Below, one piece after another: positions 32,151 to 42,534 of a stretch of 64,000 nucleotides of DNA. Every line of letters begins with the position of its first letter. Position 1 is the stretch's first letter. The translations under genes were made by a program, and so were the position numbers. Origin of the DNA: Shewanella hanedai (lineage in GTDB: Bacteria; Pseudomonadota; Gammaproteobacteria; Enterobacterales; Shewanellaceae). The stretch covers positions 1 through 64,000 of the forward strand of contig NZ_VKGK01000024.1 in the NCBI RefSeq assembly GCF_007197645.1. Reading direction: 5' to 3'. The notes under the pieces were generated by a model. The model saw nothing but the letters and a program-made list of their open reading frames with translations. It ran no database searches and was not told the DNA's origin.

Positions 32151-34640
32151 TTATGCTATTTTAGTAATTTTAACAGGACACTTTTTATAGTCTGTCTGTT
32201 TCGATAACGGATCGGTTGCATCTAAAATAAGTTTATTAATTAAGATACGTGCATCAAAGAAAGGCACAAACACCAAACCTTTTGGTGGACGGTTACGCCC
32301 TCGAGTCTCTACACGAACACGAATATCACCACGCTTGTTACTCATTAACACTTCATCACCACGACGCACACCATGGGACTTAGCATCATCTGGGTGCATG
32401 TAACAAAGCCCATCAGGGACTGCCTTATAGAGCTCAGGTACACGACGTGTCATGGTTCCCGTATGCCAATGCTCAAGTACACGACCAGTACATAACCATA
32501 GAGGAAACTCTTCATCTGGAGATTCTGGTGGCGCCTCGTAAGGTGCTGAGATTATCCATGCTTTGCCATCTGGCTTGCCATAGAATTCAAATCCTTTACC
32601 TTTACCAACATAGGGATCTGAACCCTCTTTAAAGCGCCATTTTGTCTCTTTGCCATCGACAACAGGCCAGCGTAAACCGCGCTCTTTATGGTAGCGTTCG
32701 TATGGCGCTAAATCATGGCCATGTCCACGTCCAAAGCTTGCGTACTCTTCAAATAGACCTTTTTGAACATAGTAACCTTGATCTTGTGCATCATCATTGA
32801 GGGCTTGCGCTTCTGATAATGGGAACTGGTTCACTTGGCCATTTTCAAATAGCACTTCATACATATTCTTACCACGTACTTCAGGCATCTTAGCGATCAG
32901 CTCTTCGGTCCACACTTCTTCAATTTTGAAGCGTTTTGCAAATTCCATAATCTGCCATAGATCAGATTTAGCCTCACCAGGCGCTTTCACTTGCTGGTAC
33001 CAAACCTGAGTACGGCGTTCGGCGTTGCCATAAGCTCCCTCTTTTTCTACCCACATCGCTGTTGGTAAGATAAGGTCAGCAGCTTGGGCTGTAGCCGTTG
33101 GATATGGGTCTGAACAGACAATAAAGTTTTTCGGGTTACGGTAGCCAGGTAAACGCTCGCCGTTAATATTTGGACCTGCCTGCATGTTATTATTACACAT
33201 GGTCCAATAAGCATTCAGCACACCATCGTTCAACTTACGATCTTGCAATACAGCGTGGAATCCAGGCTTTGGTGGAATCGTGCCTTCAGGGATTTTCCAT
33301 AACTGCTCTGCCAGTTTACGGTGCTTAGGATTAGCAACAACCATATCTGCTGGTAAACGGTGCGAGAACGTCCCCACTTCACGTGCAGTACCACACGCTG
33401 ATGGCTGGCCTGTCAGTGAAAATGGTCCATTACCCGGTGTAGATATCTTACCTACAAGTAAGTGAATGTTATAAACCAATGAGTTCATCCATACACCACG
33501 TGTGTGCTGGTTCATTCCCATGGTCCACAGTGACATCACCTTAATCTTAGGGTCGGCAAACTGCTTAGCTAAGGTCACGAGTTCATCTTCACTCATGCCT
33601 GTCATCTCGGCAGTTTTTGCTGCAGTGTATGGCGCAACTGATTTTTTGTACTGTTCAAAATCAATAGCCTGCACTTTACCAACGTTAGGATTGGCTGCCG
33701 CTTTCTGCAACGGATGTTCATCTCTTAAACCATAACCAATATCAACAGTGGCTTGCTTAAAATGAGTGTGCTTAGTGACGAAATCCCAATTTACCGCATC
33801 GTTTTCAATGATGTAGTTTGCAATAAAGTTAGCTATTGCAAGATCGGTTTGTGGCTTAAAGATATAACCTTTATCTGCTAACTCAAACGAGCGATGGTAA
33901 TAGGTTGATAATACGTTCACTTTCACATGGGGATGACTTAAGCGACGGTCGGTGATGCGGCTCCATAAAATGGGGTGCATCTCTGCCATATTCGAGCCCC
34001 ATAACACAAAGGCATCGGCTTCTTCGAAATCATCATAACAACCCATTGGCTCATCGATACCAAAGCTACGCATAAAGCCACCAACGGCTGAAGCCATACA
34101 GTGACGGGCATTAGGATCTATGTTGTTAGAGCGAAAACCTGCTTTCATCATCTTAGATGCAGCATAGCCTTCCATTACGGTCCACTGACCAGAGCCAAAC
34201 ATGCCCACACTGGTAGGCCCTTTCTCTTTTAAAGCCGCTTTCCACTTATCGGCCATGATATCGAAGGCTTGATCCCAGCTTACTGGTGCAAAGTCACCAT
34301 TTTTATCAAACTTTCCATTAGTTTGACGTAACAGAGGTTTAGTTAAGCGATCGTTGCCGTACATGATTTTTGAAAGAAAGTAACCCTTAATACAGTTAAG
34401 TCCTTTGTTGACAGGCGCTTCAGGGTCGCCTTGAGTCGCAACAACTTTACCATCTTGAGTTCCAACAAGTACCGAGCAACCTGTACCACAGAAACGACAA
34501 GGCGCTTTATCCCAATGAATTTTTGATTCTTCACTCGATGCAATTAAATTCGTTGCAGTCGCTGGAAGAGTGATCCCTGCAAGTGCCGCAGCAGATGCCG
34601 CAGCATTGGCTTTGATAAAATCACGTCTAGACATTTTCAT
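32151..34640 (-). CDS. napA: Periplasmic nitrate reductase catalytic subunit NapA, 829 aa
   Basis: Molybdopterin (bis-MGD) nitrate reductase exported folded by the Tat system. Twin-arginine signal SRRDFIK at residues 4-10. The [4Fe-4S] ligands are Cys48, Cys51, Cys55 and Cys83 (CRFCGTGC...CIKGYF). NARHCMASAVGG near residue 175 contains the Cys that coordinates Mo in Nap enzymes. The C-terminal cofactor-binding segment KKCPVKITKI ends the protein. Length and all key residues are normal. It overlaps napD by 4 bp, implying translational coupling. Confidence 0.97.
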   Translation of the reverse strand: MKMSRRDFIKANAAASAAALAGITLPATATNLIASSEESKIHWDKAPCRFCGTGCSVLVGTQDGKVVATQGDPEAPVNKGLNCIKGYFLSKIMYGNDRLTKPLLRQTNGKFDKNGDFAPVSWDQAFDIMADKWKAALKEKGPTSVGMFGSGQWTVMEGYAASKMMKAGFRSNNIDPNARHCMASAVGGFMRSFGIDEPMGCYDDFEEADAFVLWGSNMAEMHPILWSRITDRRLSHPHVKVNVLSTYYHRSFELADKGYIFKPQTDLAIANFIANYIIENDAVNWDFVTKHTHFKQATVDIGYGLRDEHPLQKAAANPNVGKVQAIDFEQYKKSVAPYTAAKTAEMTGMSEDELVTLAKQFADPKIKVMSLWTMGMNQHTRGVWMNSLVYNIHLLVGKISTPGNGPFSLTGQPSACGTAREVGTFSHRLPADMVVANPKHRKLAEQLWKIPEGTIPPKPGFHAVLQDRKLNDGVLNAYWTMCNNNMQAGPNINGERLPGYRNPKNFIVCSDPYPTATAQAADLILPTAMWVEKEGAYGNAERRTQVWYQQVKAPGEAKSDLWQIMEFAKRFKIEEVWTEELIAKMPEVRGKNMYEVLFENGQVNQFPLSEAQALNDDAQDQGYYVQKGLFEEYASFGRGHGHDLAPYERYHKERGLRWPVVDGKETKWRFKEGSDPYVGKGKGFEFYGKPDGKAWIISAPYEAPPESPDEEFPLWLCTGRVLEHWHTGTMTRRVPELYKAVPDGLCYMHPDDAKSHGVRRGDEVLMSNKRGDIRVRVETRGRNRPPKGLVFVPFFDARILINKLILDATDPLSKQTDYKKCPVKITKIA

Positions 34641-34954
34641 ACTTGTTCCTCGCTAACACTATAGCCATCATCAGGGGCTAGGTTATTTTTATTGGTATCG
34701 CAATCGGTTCCACTGTCCATTTGGTGATAAACCATAGTGGCACCAAGTACGCCTGGCATATTAGTTATTTTTTCAATAACATCGGTAATAAAGCCTTCTG
34801 TTTCAGTCTCTAGCACTACAACCATTTTTCCGAGTTCACTAACGCCATAAATTTCGGCTTCATCAAACGCTTCAATTCTTTTTTTAGTTTCATCTAAATG
34901 TTCAGGGCTAACCTGAACAAGTAGGCTTGAGATATGCGCCTCAGTTAGCGACAT
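34637..34954 (-). CDS. napD: NapA chaperone NapD, 105 aa
   Basis: Cytoplasmic Tat-proofreading chaperone that binds the NapA signal peptide. The ferredoxin-like pattern HISSLLVQVSPEHLDETKKRI, VVVLETET and MPGVLGATMVYHQ is typical. First gene of napDABC. The tail of about 25 residues after the conserved domain (acidic, Asn-rich) is longer than in E. coli NapD. ATG at 34954. Confidence 0.93.
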   Translation of the reverse strand: MSLTEAHISSLLVQVSPEHLDETKKRIEAFDEAEIYGVSELGKMVVVLETETEGFITDVIEKITNMPGVLGATMVYHQMDSGTDCDTNKNNLAPDDGYSVSEEQV

Positions 34955-35445
34955 GTAGGCGTTCCTTATCTATCTGGGGGAAAAATACTGAAATGGAACT
35001 CATAAGTCCTCCAACGTGGGGCGAAAGCCCATCACATGGTGAGCCATTAAGATTCGACTCATTATTTGACGGTTAACATCTTGCTGACTCTCAATTTGTT
35101 AACTCTATTAACATAGTAACGCGTGTAACAGTTCAAGCTGTATACCTCTAACTTGGTATTACATACGTAGCTTGATCTACGTCACTATATCGATACAAAA
35201 CATCGCATAGATCAACAAATACAACAATCTATATTAGCTTAAAAATCAATCGCGCAAACAAATATTATGATCTAGAACAAGTTTACAGCACTTAAGTACC
35301 AGCTAACCTACGGGAGTTAATGTTATCGAATTGTGAATATACAGCTAAATGGTTAGTGCAACTTTAGTTAGGAGGTATAAAAAACAAGCAGTCAGAGTGT
35401 TTTAATCTTAGGGGAGTTAAGAATAGAGTTTGTATAATTGAGATG
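34955..35445. other. nap control region
   Basis: Roughly 490 bp without a gene between napD and the hrpA terminator. Apart from the candidate NarP/Fnr motifs at 35143-35215 I see no structured element. The length suits a multi-factor promoter. Confidence 0.5.
35143..35158. promoter_or_regulatory. Candidate NarP 7-2-7 site upstream of nap
   Basis: TACCTCT-AA-CTTGGTA is an inverted pair of NarL/NarP-like heptamers; the first is perfect, the second matches five of seven. It lies about 190 bp upstream of napD. A further inverted pair TTGATCTA (35172-35179)/TAGATCAA (35208-35215) lies next to it, resembling split Fnr half-sites. Confidence 0.4.
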
Positions 35446-35450
35446 GACAT

Positions 35451-35481
35451 AAAAAAGCGCAGAGATAAGCATCTGCGCTTT
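35451..35481 (-). terminator. Terminator of hrpA
   Basis: AAAGCGCAGA/TCTGCGCTTT stem with an A run on the left, so U-tailed in the reverse transcript. Confidence 0.85.
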
Positions 35482-35510
35482 CGGGATAATGAATAGAAGC
35501 TGGACGAAAG

Positions 35511-38500
35511 TTAACTCTCTTTTATGCGGTTTAGCACTCGCTTTTCAGATATCGGATATGCGGTACCTAACACCTGTGCAAAACAGGAAACCCGATACTC
35601 CTCTATCATCCATCTTGCATCGAGCAATGCCTCTGGAATGGCAGCTGAGCGAGGAACTTTAGCCAGTTGTGCAGCCAACTCCTTTTGCACATTGTTGATA
35701 CTATGCATGTGTAAACGGTCTCGATTAGGATCAATCGGCAGCTTATCAAGACGATTATCTATCGCTTTAAGATAACGCGCCATATCAGGCAATCTTCGCC
35801 AACCACAACCTTCGACAAACCCCTTATACACCAGTTGATCCAGCTGAGTTTGAATATCGCTCATGGCAAAAGCGATATCTAAGCTGATCTTGCCTTTAAG
35901 TCTCTTCTTGATCTTCTGATACAAGGTTAAGATCTCTTCAACCTTAAGTGCAAGTGCAGCAGCCGTTGGATTCAACTCTTGTCTAACCCAGTCTTTCGCT
36001 AATTCAAAATCAGCTTCACTGCGCACATCGAGCTCTTTTTCGTCAAGCAGTTGCTGCACTGCAGCGGCAAGAATATCGTCAATTAAGATCTGCACTTGAC
36101 CAAATGGATTGAAATACATGGCCAACTTTGCCTTATTCGGCAATGTTTTTTGCAGGTGCTTAACTGGAGAAGGAATATTGATCAACAGCAGTCGCTGTAA
36201 ACCCGATTTATGAGAACGAATAGCTTCATTCTCATCATCAAATAATTTGATCGAAACACTGGATTTGTCATCAACCAAGGCGGGGAACGCCTTCACTTCA
36301 AAGCTGCCTTTCTTCTGTTGGAACTGAACAGGCAGATTGCCGAACGACCAAGTTAACAGCTCAGATTTCTCAATACCTGAATCAGCTACTTGTCGAATCG
36401 CCTGTGAAACCTGCCCCTGTAAGCTTGCTTTTAGCTGCTCAATGTCGCGACCTTGGGCAACAAATTTGCCTTTATCGCCTTCCACCTTAAAATTCATTAA
36501 CAGGTGTTTTGTTAACTGAGACGTATCAAAATCATCAGGACTCACACGGGTACCACTCATGCGCAGTAACTGCTTGCACATGGCATCAATTAAACTCATC
36601 TCAAACGGCTTCATCGCCTGTAAACAAGCTTTTGCATAATCAGGTGCAGGCACAAAATTACGACGAATGTTTTTAGGTAATGAGCGGATTAATGCGATGC
36701 ACTTTTCTTCTCTAAGACCGGGCACTTGCCAATCAAAATCCACATCATCGATCTGGTTCAGCAAGGCAACAGGTATATGAATTGCGACACCATCGTCTTC
36801 AGCAGCAGGTTCGAAGTGATAACTCACTGGCAGCTTAAGATTACCCTGATGCCAAAAATCGGGAAAATCCAATGCCGAGATATGGGAGTCACCTCTTTGC
36901 ATCAGTTGCTCACGTTCAAAATCCAGCAGATCTGGATTCTGCTTGCGCTCTATTTTCCACCAGCTAAAGAACTTAGGAGCATTGTAGATACCTTGTGGGA
37001 TCTTGGGCTCATAAAAGTCCACTAACGCTTGTTCGTCGACTAGAATATCTCGGCGACGTGACTTATGCTCTAGCGCTTCAACCTCTTCCAATAAGGCTCG
37101 GTTCTTAAGGAAGAATGACTCATTGGTTCTAAGTTCACCGTCGGCTAGTGCGCTGCGAATAAAGATCTCCCGCGCTTCCACCGGGTTAATTGGACCGTAC
37201 TGGGTTTTACGTCGATTCACTATCATCAGCCCATATAGCAACTGATTCTCTAACGCGACCACACTGCCCTGCTTGGCCTCAAAATGGGGCTCAAGATAGT
37301 TTTTCTTAATCAAGTGTTCCGCTAGCGGTTCAATCCATTCTGGTTGAATTTTGGCGCAACAACGAGCAAACAAACGAGATGTTTCGGTTAACTCCGCTGC
37401 CATGATCCACTTTGGCCCTTTTTTGGCCAGCGGTGAACCCGGAAAAACAAAGAACTTACGGTTACGAGCACCTAAATATTCATTGTCTTTATCTTTAAAG
37501 CCCACATGGCTCAATAACCCGGTGAGTAAAGATTTATGCAGCAACTCATAATCGGCAGGCTCACTATTAAGACGCCACTTAAGCTCGTGTACCGCTTGTT
37601 TTAACTGAGTGTATAAATCTTGCCACTCACGCACCCTCAGGTATGCCAGAAACTCCTTTTTACACTGTTTTCTAAACTGGCTAGCAGAGTGTTCTTTTTG
37701 CAAAGACTTGATGTGATCCCACAGATTCACAAACGAGACAAAATCAGAGTCTTTATCGCTGTGTTTCTTGTGAACCTCATCACTGGCCTGCTTTTTATCC
37801 ATGGGGCGTTCACGGGGATCTTGAATCGACAATGCCGATGTGATCACTAAAGCCTCATGTAAACAGCCATTTTGATTGGCTTGGATCACCATACGGGCTA
37901 AACGTGGATCAACTGGAATATGCGCCAATTGACGGCCCAGAGGTGTTAAGGTTAACCGTCCCTTGCTCTTGGTGACCGATTCAAGTTCCTCAAGCAACAA
38001 GAAACCATCTTGGATGTAGCGCTGATCTGGCGGCTGAATAAAAGGAAATGCTTCGATATCGCCCAGACCAATCGCCAGCATCTTTAAAATAACAGAGGCT
38101 AAGTTGGTGCGTAGAATTTCAGGATCGGTAAACTCTGGACGACCCATAAAGTCATCTTCAGCGTATAGACGAATACATATGCCCGGCGCAACACGACCAC
38201 ATCGACCTTGCCTTTGATTAGCACTGGCTTGTGAGATAGGTTCGATAGGCAGACGCTGCACTTTAGTGCGGTAACTATAGCGACTGATTCTGGCGGTTCC
38301 GGGATCGATAACATAGCGTATACCGGGAACTGTTAACGACGTTTCAGCCACGTTGGTTGCTAAGACAATACGACGACCAATGTGACTCTTGAAGACTTTC
38401 GATTGCTCGCCATAGGAGAGACGTGCATAAAGCGGCAAGATTTCAGTATCACGATACTGACGACGGTTAAGCTGGTCGGCGACATCGCGAATTTCTCGCT

Positions 38501-39386
38501 CACCGTTCATGAAAATAAGAATGTCACCAGGGCCTTCGTTGACCAACTCATCAACAGCAGCAAAAATGCCTTCGGTAAGATCGTAATCTTCTTCACTGTC
38601 GCGCACTAAAGGTCTAAAGCGAGTCTCGACGGGGTATGTTCGCCCCGAGACCTCAATCACTGGTGCATCATTGAAATGACGAGAGAACTTGTCCAGATCA
38701 ATGGTTGCAGAGGTAATGATGACTTTAAGATCTGGACGTTTTATCAATACGTTTTTCAGATAACCCAAGATAAAATCGATATTCAGGCTGCGCTCGTGCG
38801 CCTCATCGATAATAATGGTGTCATATTGATCAAGAAACTTATCATTGGTCAACTCGGCCAACAAAATACCGTCAGTCATCAACTTTATGTAGGAGTTGTG
38901 GTTTATCGCATCGGCAAATCTCACCTTAAAACCAACCACTTCACCAAGTGGGCTATTGAGCTCTTCGGCAACACGACTGGCTACGCTTCTCGCAGCGAGT
39001 CGTCTTGGTTGAGTATGACCAATAAGTCCACGACAACCCAATCCCAGTTCGAGGCAGATTTTAGGTAGCTGAGTGGTTTTACCTGAGCCGGTTTCACCAG
39101 CAATAATGACCACCTGATTACCGGCAATCGCCCTGGCTATCTCTTCGCGTTTTTGCGAAATAGGCAAACTTTCAGGATAAGTGATCTCAGGACGGCCTTG
39201 ACGGCGCTTCTCTACCTTCTCAAAAGCTTCGATAGCTTGCAGTTCAAGCTTTTCAAGGTTTGCGCGTTTCTTATCGGAATCGGCTTCTTTATTAAGCCTG
39301 TACAAACGACGCTTAATTCTTGATGCATCTGCTTGGTAGCAGTGAGTAAGATAAGCATTTGATAGAGGATGTTGTTGCGAACTCAA
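35511..39386 (-). CDS. hrpA: ATP-dependent RNA helicase HrpA, 1291 aa
   Basis: DEAH-box helicase involved in RNA remodelling and in rescue of stalled ribosomes in E. coli. Motif I is GETGSGKTTQLP near residue 100, motif II DEAH in IIIDEAHERSLN, motif III SAT, and motif VI QRQGRCGR. After the helicase core come the HA2, OB and long DUF3418 regions typical of HrpA; total length is as in the family. The start is TTG at 39386 (SSQQHPL); no ATG lies near. It is monocistronic with its own terminator. Confidence 0.96.
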   Translation of the reverse strand: MSSQQHPLSNAYLTHCYQADASRIKRRLYRLNKEADSDKKRANLEKLELQAIEAFEKVEKRRQGRPEITYPESLPISQKREEIARAIAGNQVVIIAGETGSGKTTQLPKICLELGLGCRGLIGHTQPRRLAARSVASRVAEELNSPLGEVVGFKVRFADAINHNSYIKLMTDGILLAELTNDKFLDQYDTIIIDEAHERSLNIDFILGYLKNVLIKRPDLKVIITSATIDLDKFSRHFNDAPVIEVSGRTYPVETRFRPLVRDSEEDYDLTEGIFAAVDELVNEGPGDILIFMNGEREIRDVADQLNRRQYRDTEILPLYARLSYGEQSKVFKSHIGRRIVLATNVAETSLTVPGIRYVIDPGTARISRYSYRTKVQRLPIEPISQASANQRQGRCGRVAPGICIRLYAEDDFMGRPEFTDPEILRTNLASVILKMLAIGLGDIEAFPFIQPPDQRYIQDGFLLLEELESVTKSKGRLTLTPLGRQLAHIPVDPRLARMVIQANQNGCLHEALVITSALSIQDPRERPMDKKQASDEVHKKHSDKDSDFVSFVNLWDHIKSLQKEHSASQFRKQCKKEFLAYLRVREWQDLYTQLKQAVHELKWRLNSEPADYELLHKSLLTGLLSHVGFKDKDNEYLGARNRKFFVFPGSPLAKKGPKWIMAAELTETSRLFARCCAKIQPEWIEPLAEHLIKKNYLEPHFEAKQGSVVALENQLLYGLMIVNRRKTQYGPINPVEAREIFIRSALADGELRTNESFFLKNRALLEEVEALEHKSRRRDILVDEQALVDFYEPKIPQGIYNAPKFFSWWKIERKQNPDLLDFEREQLMQRGDSHISALDFPDFWHQGNLKLPVSYHFEPAAEDDGVAIHIPVALLNQIDDVDFDWQVPGLREEKCIALIRSLPKNIRRNFVPAPDYAKACLQAMKPFEMSLIDAMCKQLLRMSGTRVSPDDFDTSQLTKHLLMNFKVEGDKGKFVAQGRDIEQLKASLQGQVSQAIRQVADSGIEKSELLTWSFGNLPVQFQQKKGSFEVKAFPALVDDKSSVSIKLFDDENEAIRSHKSGLQRLLLINIPSPVKHLQKTLPNKAKLAMYFNPFGQVQILIDDILAAAVQQLLDEKELDVRSEADFELAKDWVRQELNPTAAALALKVEEILTLYQKIKKRLKGKISLDIAFAMSDIQTQLDQLVYKGFVEGCGWRRLPDMARYLKAIDNRLDKLPIDPNRDRLHMHSINNVQKELAAQLAKVPRSAAIPEALLDARWMIEEYRVSCFAQVLGTAYPISEKRVLNRIKES

Positions 39387-39487
39387 GACCAGATTCCATT
39401 TCTAGGATCAAAAAAGGGATCCTAGCAAGGAACTGGCATTATTGGTATGGGTAATTACTTCTGCGTATCTATTCTAATGAGGAAAAG

Positions 39488-40603
39488 TCATGATGATGAG
39501 ACAACGTAACAGTTACGGCCAGCCAACTTTGCATCAGATAAGGCATTTTCAACTTGCTTAACAAGCATTCGAATGTTCTGCCCTTCCCAGGTTGCGATCC
39601 CTGCAGAAACAGTCGCCCAACCGCCTATAGGTGAATCAGGGTGAAGCATTTTTGCTGCTTTCAAACTGTCTTGAACCTTCTTGGTAATTCTTACCGCAGA
39701 TTCGAGGCCTGTGTCAGGCAGTAATATCGCAAACTCCTCTCCCCCATATCTGGCAAGCATATCATCGGGTCTCTGAATACATGTCTGCAATACATTAGCG
39801 ATATCAATCAGGCACAGATCCCCCGCTTGATGGCCTACGCTCTGGTTATAACGTTTAAAATAATCCACATCTAATAAGATGACACTTAATGGTTTACCAC
39901 AACGATTGGCACGCTTAATCTCAATGTTTAACCTATCATCGAGATGCTTTCGGTTACTCACCCCTGTTAACCCATCTCTCATGGCAAGGTTGTCTAACTT
40001 AGAGAGCAACAGAGAGTTTTCATGCTGGCTTGCAAGTCCGTCATAGTAATATTTAGCAAAACGCTCACGACATCGGTTCAATACAAAACCAATAATCAGA
40101 TAGGCGACAACAAACATCATACTGTCTCCACGACTGATATAGAGGTGCATGGTGACCATCGATAGAGTCAAAAACAGTAAAGCACTGTAGAAAAAACGAC
40201 TATTAGGATAAAAACAGGTCAGCATTACAATCAATAGCGTATAAGCAATGAAGTCCACATAAGGCCAAAAACTATCTTCGATGATGATTAAGCTGAGCAT
40301 AACCAATAACCAAGCAAACAAGATTAAAAAGAGGTTAATGTAAGCTCGCTTTAAATCGTCATGATGAAGGGTCTTGAGTGTAATACGCAAATAGGAGGTA
40401 ACAAAAACAACACTGCTAATACCAAAAACAACGACTAGATATTCTCTACCAGAATTGGAATAGACCTTGAGTAAACTGATGGCAGCAATAAAAAATAGGA
40501 AAATACATGAGAATTGCGCAAACCGTCTAAAGCCACGCACTATTTGAGCATTGGCGTGTTCGATAAGGGCTTCATTTAGACGTATCACTTCTCTTTGTTT
40601 CAT
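39488..40603 (-). CDS. Membrane diguanylate cyclase, 371 aa
   Basis: About six hydrophobic segments (residues 25-185) anchor a C-terminal GGDEF domain. DGLTGVSNRKHLD opens the domain, and the active site is RYGGEEFAIL, an intact GGEEF signature, so c-di-GMP synthesis is likely. No EAL domain. The RxxD inhibitory motif is not evident five residues upstream of the GGEEF (sequence there is QRPDDMLARYGGEEF, so RPDD fits the RxxD pattern loosely). The input signal is unknown. It is a single gene. Confidence 0.9.
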   Translation of the reverse strand: MKQREVIRLNEALIEHANAQIVRGFRRFAQFSCIFLFFIAAISLLKVYSNSGREYLVVVFGISSVVFVTSYLRITLKTLHHDDLKRAYINLFLILFAWLLVMLSLIIIEDSFWPYVDFIAYTLLIVMLTCFYPNSRFFYSALLFLTLSMVTMHLYISRGDSMMFVVAYLIIGFVLNRCRERFAKYYYDGLASQHENSLLLSKLDNLAMRDGLTGVSNRKHLDDRLNIEIKRANRCGKPLSVILLDVDYFKRYNQSVGHQAGDLCLIDIANVLQTCIQRPDDMLARYGGEEFAILLPDTGLESAVRITKKVQDSLKAAKMLHPDSPIGGWATVSAGIATWEGQNIRMLVKQVENALSDAKLAGRNCYVVSSS

Positions 40604-40712
40604 AGAAGAAAAGCATAGTCCAAGGGAATGAAAAGTAAAGTGAACTCAAATCCTAAATAGACAATCCAGAAAGCGGTTTCACTCTACCCTATCATGAGAC
40701 GCACCCCACGGT

Positions 40713-41129
40713 TTATACCGGCGATAAGTAGCACTGCTGCATGTAGATATTAATCGCGTTCAGTACATCAGTACGGTTAATGGTGCCAATAACCCTACCT
40801 TCTTCAACCACAGGATAGACTTTAGGTTTGGGACCTAACATCTGTTCAGCCAGTTTTAAAATACTGTCTTCAGGTGCAACCCAAAGCACATCGGTTCGCA
40901 TACAGTCACTGACTGTAGCCACTAAATCGCAATGATAACTGCTCTTAAGCATCACTGACATGCAGTCTTGCTGAGACAGAAATCCAACTAAGTGTCCTTT
41001 ATCGTCCACTACAGGCGCCCCAAGTTTCTTCTTACTTAATAGGGCATCTACCGCTGAAGCCATGGTCATATCAGCATTCAATAATACGGGATGGCGATCC
41101 ATGTGATTAATGATTTTTATAGAATCCAT
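40713..41129 (-). CDS. CBS-domain pair protein, 138 aa
   Basis: The ATG at 41129 follows TTGGAGAA; an upstream frame extension to 41195 lacks such a site. Two CBS motifs fill the protein: HPVLLNADMTMASAVDALL...GAPVVDDKGHLVGFLSQQD and VLWVAPEDSILKLAEQML...YPVVEEGRVIGTINRTD (read in parts). Bateman modules bind adenosine nucleotides and regulate partner proteins; no partner is evident nearby. It ends with Tyr-rich YMQQCYLSPV. Confidence 0.88.
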   Translation of the reverse strand: MDSIKIINHMDRHPVLLNADMTMASAVDALLSKKKLGAPVVDDKGHLVGFLSQQDCMSVMLKSSYHCDLVATVSDCMRTDVLWVAPEDSILKLAEQMLGPKPKVYPVVEEGRVIGTINRTDVLNAINIYMQQCYLSPV

Positions 41130-41347
41130 AATATTCTCCAACAAAAATAGTAAACCCAGTCTACCTAACCTATTCAATATCTGAACACAAAACAACCGAT
41201 AGTCTTAATCTAAATTGGCTATTAACAAGAGATACTCAGTTTGTTAATCATTTTAACGAGGGGAGAAAAGAATATTAGCGACATGATTAACCTAGCCCAC
41301 GATGGGGTTTCCTTTGCGGGCTAAGACTTTATTTACTTTATAACCAA

Positions 41348-42400
41348 TTATTTATCGCGCCAAATCATCACTTGCGCTTCTTCTCCACTCTTTCGAGTCG
41401 CGCGGTACATGCCTTCGGTATTGAAAGGGGTTGCGATATTGCCTCGTTGATCGATTGCTATCACGCCGCCTGTCCCACCAGCTGTGATCAAACGTTGATT
41501 AATCACTTCATCAGCCGCTTGGATGATCGATTTCTGCTGATATTTCACTTTGGCGCAGATATCACCAGCCACATGGTAGCGAATAAAATACTCTCCATGG
41601 CCCGTTGCCGATACTGCACACACGCCATTTTCGGCATAAGTACCTGCACCGATAACTGGCGAATCACCTATACGACCAAAACGCTTTGCCGTCATTCCGC
41701 CAGTTGAGGTTCCTGCAGCTAAATTGCCATTTTGATCTAACGCTACCGCGCCTACAGTGCCAAATTTATAGTCAAGATCTAAATAGTCACGTCCCATCAT
41801 ATGATTTGCTGCTTGGTAGTCTTTTGCAGCTTCAGCGGTTTTTATCTTCTTTTTAGCATCAATAAGCTGCTCATAACGTTTCTCGGTATCAAAATGCGTC
41901 ACGGGAACCAGTTGAAAGCCCTGTGTGAGTGCAAACTCCTCAGCACCTGCGCCAGACAACATGACATGGGGTGACTTAGTCATCACCGCTTCAGCCAAAT
42001 TGATTGGGTTTTTAATGTGTTTTACCCCTGCAACCGCACCCGCATTCATGGTTTGACCATCCATAATAGAGGCATCCATTTCATGTTGACCGTCAAAAGT
42101 ATACACAGCGCCGACCCCAGCATTAAACAGTGGACTGTTTTCCATGACATTAATGGCTGCTTGGATGGCGACAAGACTATCACCGCCTTTTTCTAGCACT
42201 TTATATCCTGCATTAATCGCCTGTGACAATTTATCTCTATACGCTTGCTCTTGCTCGTCACTCAGGTTTGCTTTTGAGATGGTTCCTGCCCCGCCATGAA
42301 TAGCGATAGAAAAGGGTTTCTCATCATTCGCCCATAGGTGAGAGGAATATGACGTTAAAATAGCGAAAAGTAGGCCTGTTATTCTTGTTTTATTTATCAT
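41348..42400 (-). CDS. Isoaspartyl peptidase/L-asparaginase (Ntn-hydrolase), 350 aa
   Basis: Plant-type asparaginase that matures by autocleavage. IHGGAGTI near the start, the oxyanion-region segments, and KFGTVGAVAL with the nucleophile Thr215 are all present, followed by GTSTGGMTAKRFGRIGDSPVIGAG. With the ATG at 42400 the protein has a signal peptide (LLFAILTSYSSHLWA), implying a periplasmic enzyme, unlike cytoplasmic E. coli IaaA. Starts at 42412 or a GTG at 42427 are possible. Divergent from tamA. Confidence 0.9.
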   Translation of the reverse strand: MINKTRITGLLFAILTSYSSHLWANDEKPFSIAIHGGAGTISKANLSDEQEQAYRDKLSQAINAGYKVLEKGGDSLVAIQAAINVMENSPLFNAGVGAVYTFDGQHEMDASIMDGQTMNAGAVAGVKHIKNPINLAEAVMTKSPHVMLSGAGAEEFALTQGFQLVPVTHFDTEKRYEQLIDAKKKIKTAEAAKDYQAANHMMGRDYLDLDYKFGTVGAVALDQNGNLAAGTSTGGMTAKRFGRIGDSPVIGAGTYAENGVCAVSATGHGEYFIRYHVAGDICAKVKYQQKSIIQAADEVINQRLITAGGTGGVIAIDQRGNIATPFNTEGMYRATRKSGEEAQVMIWRDK

Positions 42401-42534
42401 TTGTACATCCATTATTTTTATTTGCACTCTTTGTAACCATTTATGGATTTAATTACAATCATCAACTTGCCTGTATTCGATAATCTAGCGACAATGGTCA
42501 CAGTATTCATCTGAACTAACATGAGCCGCTCTTT

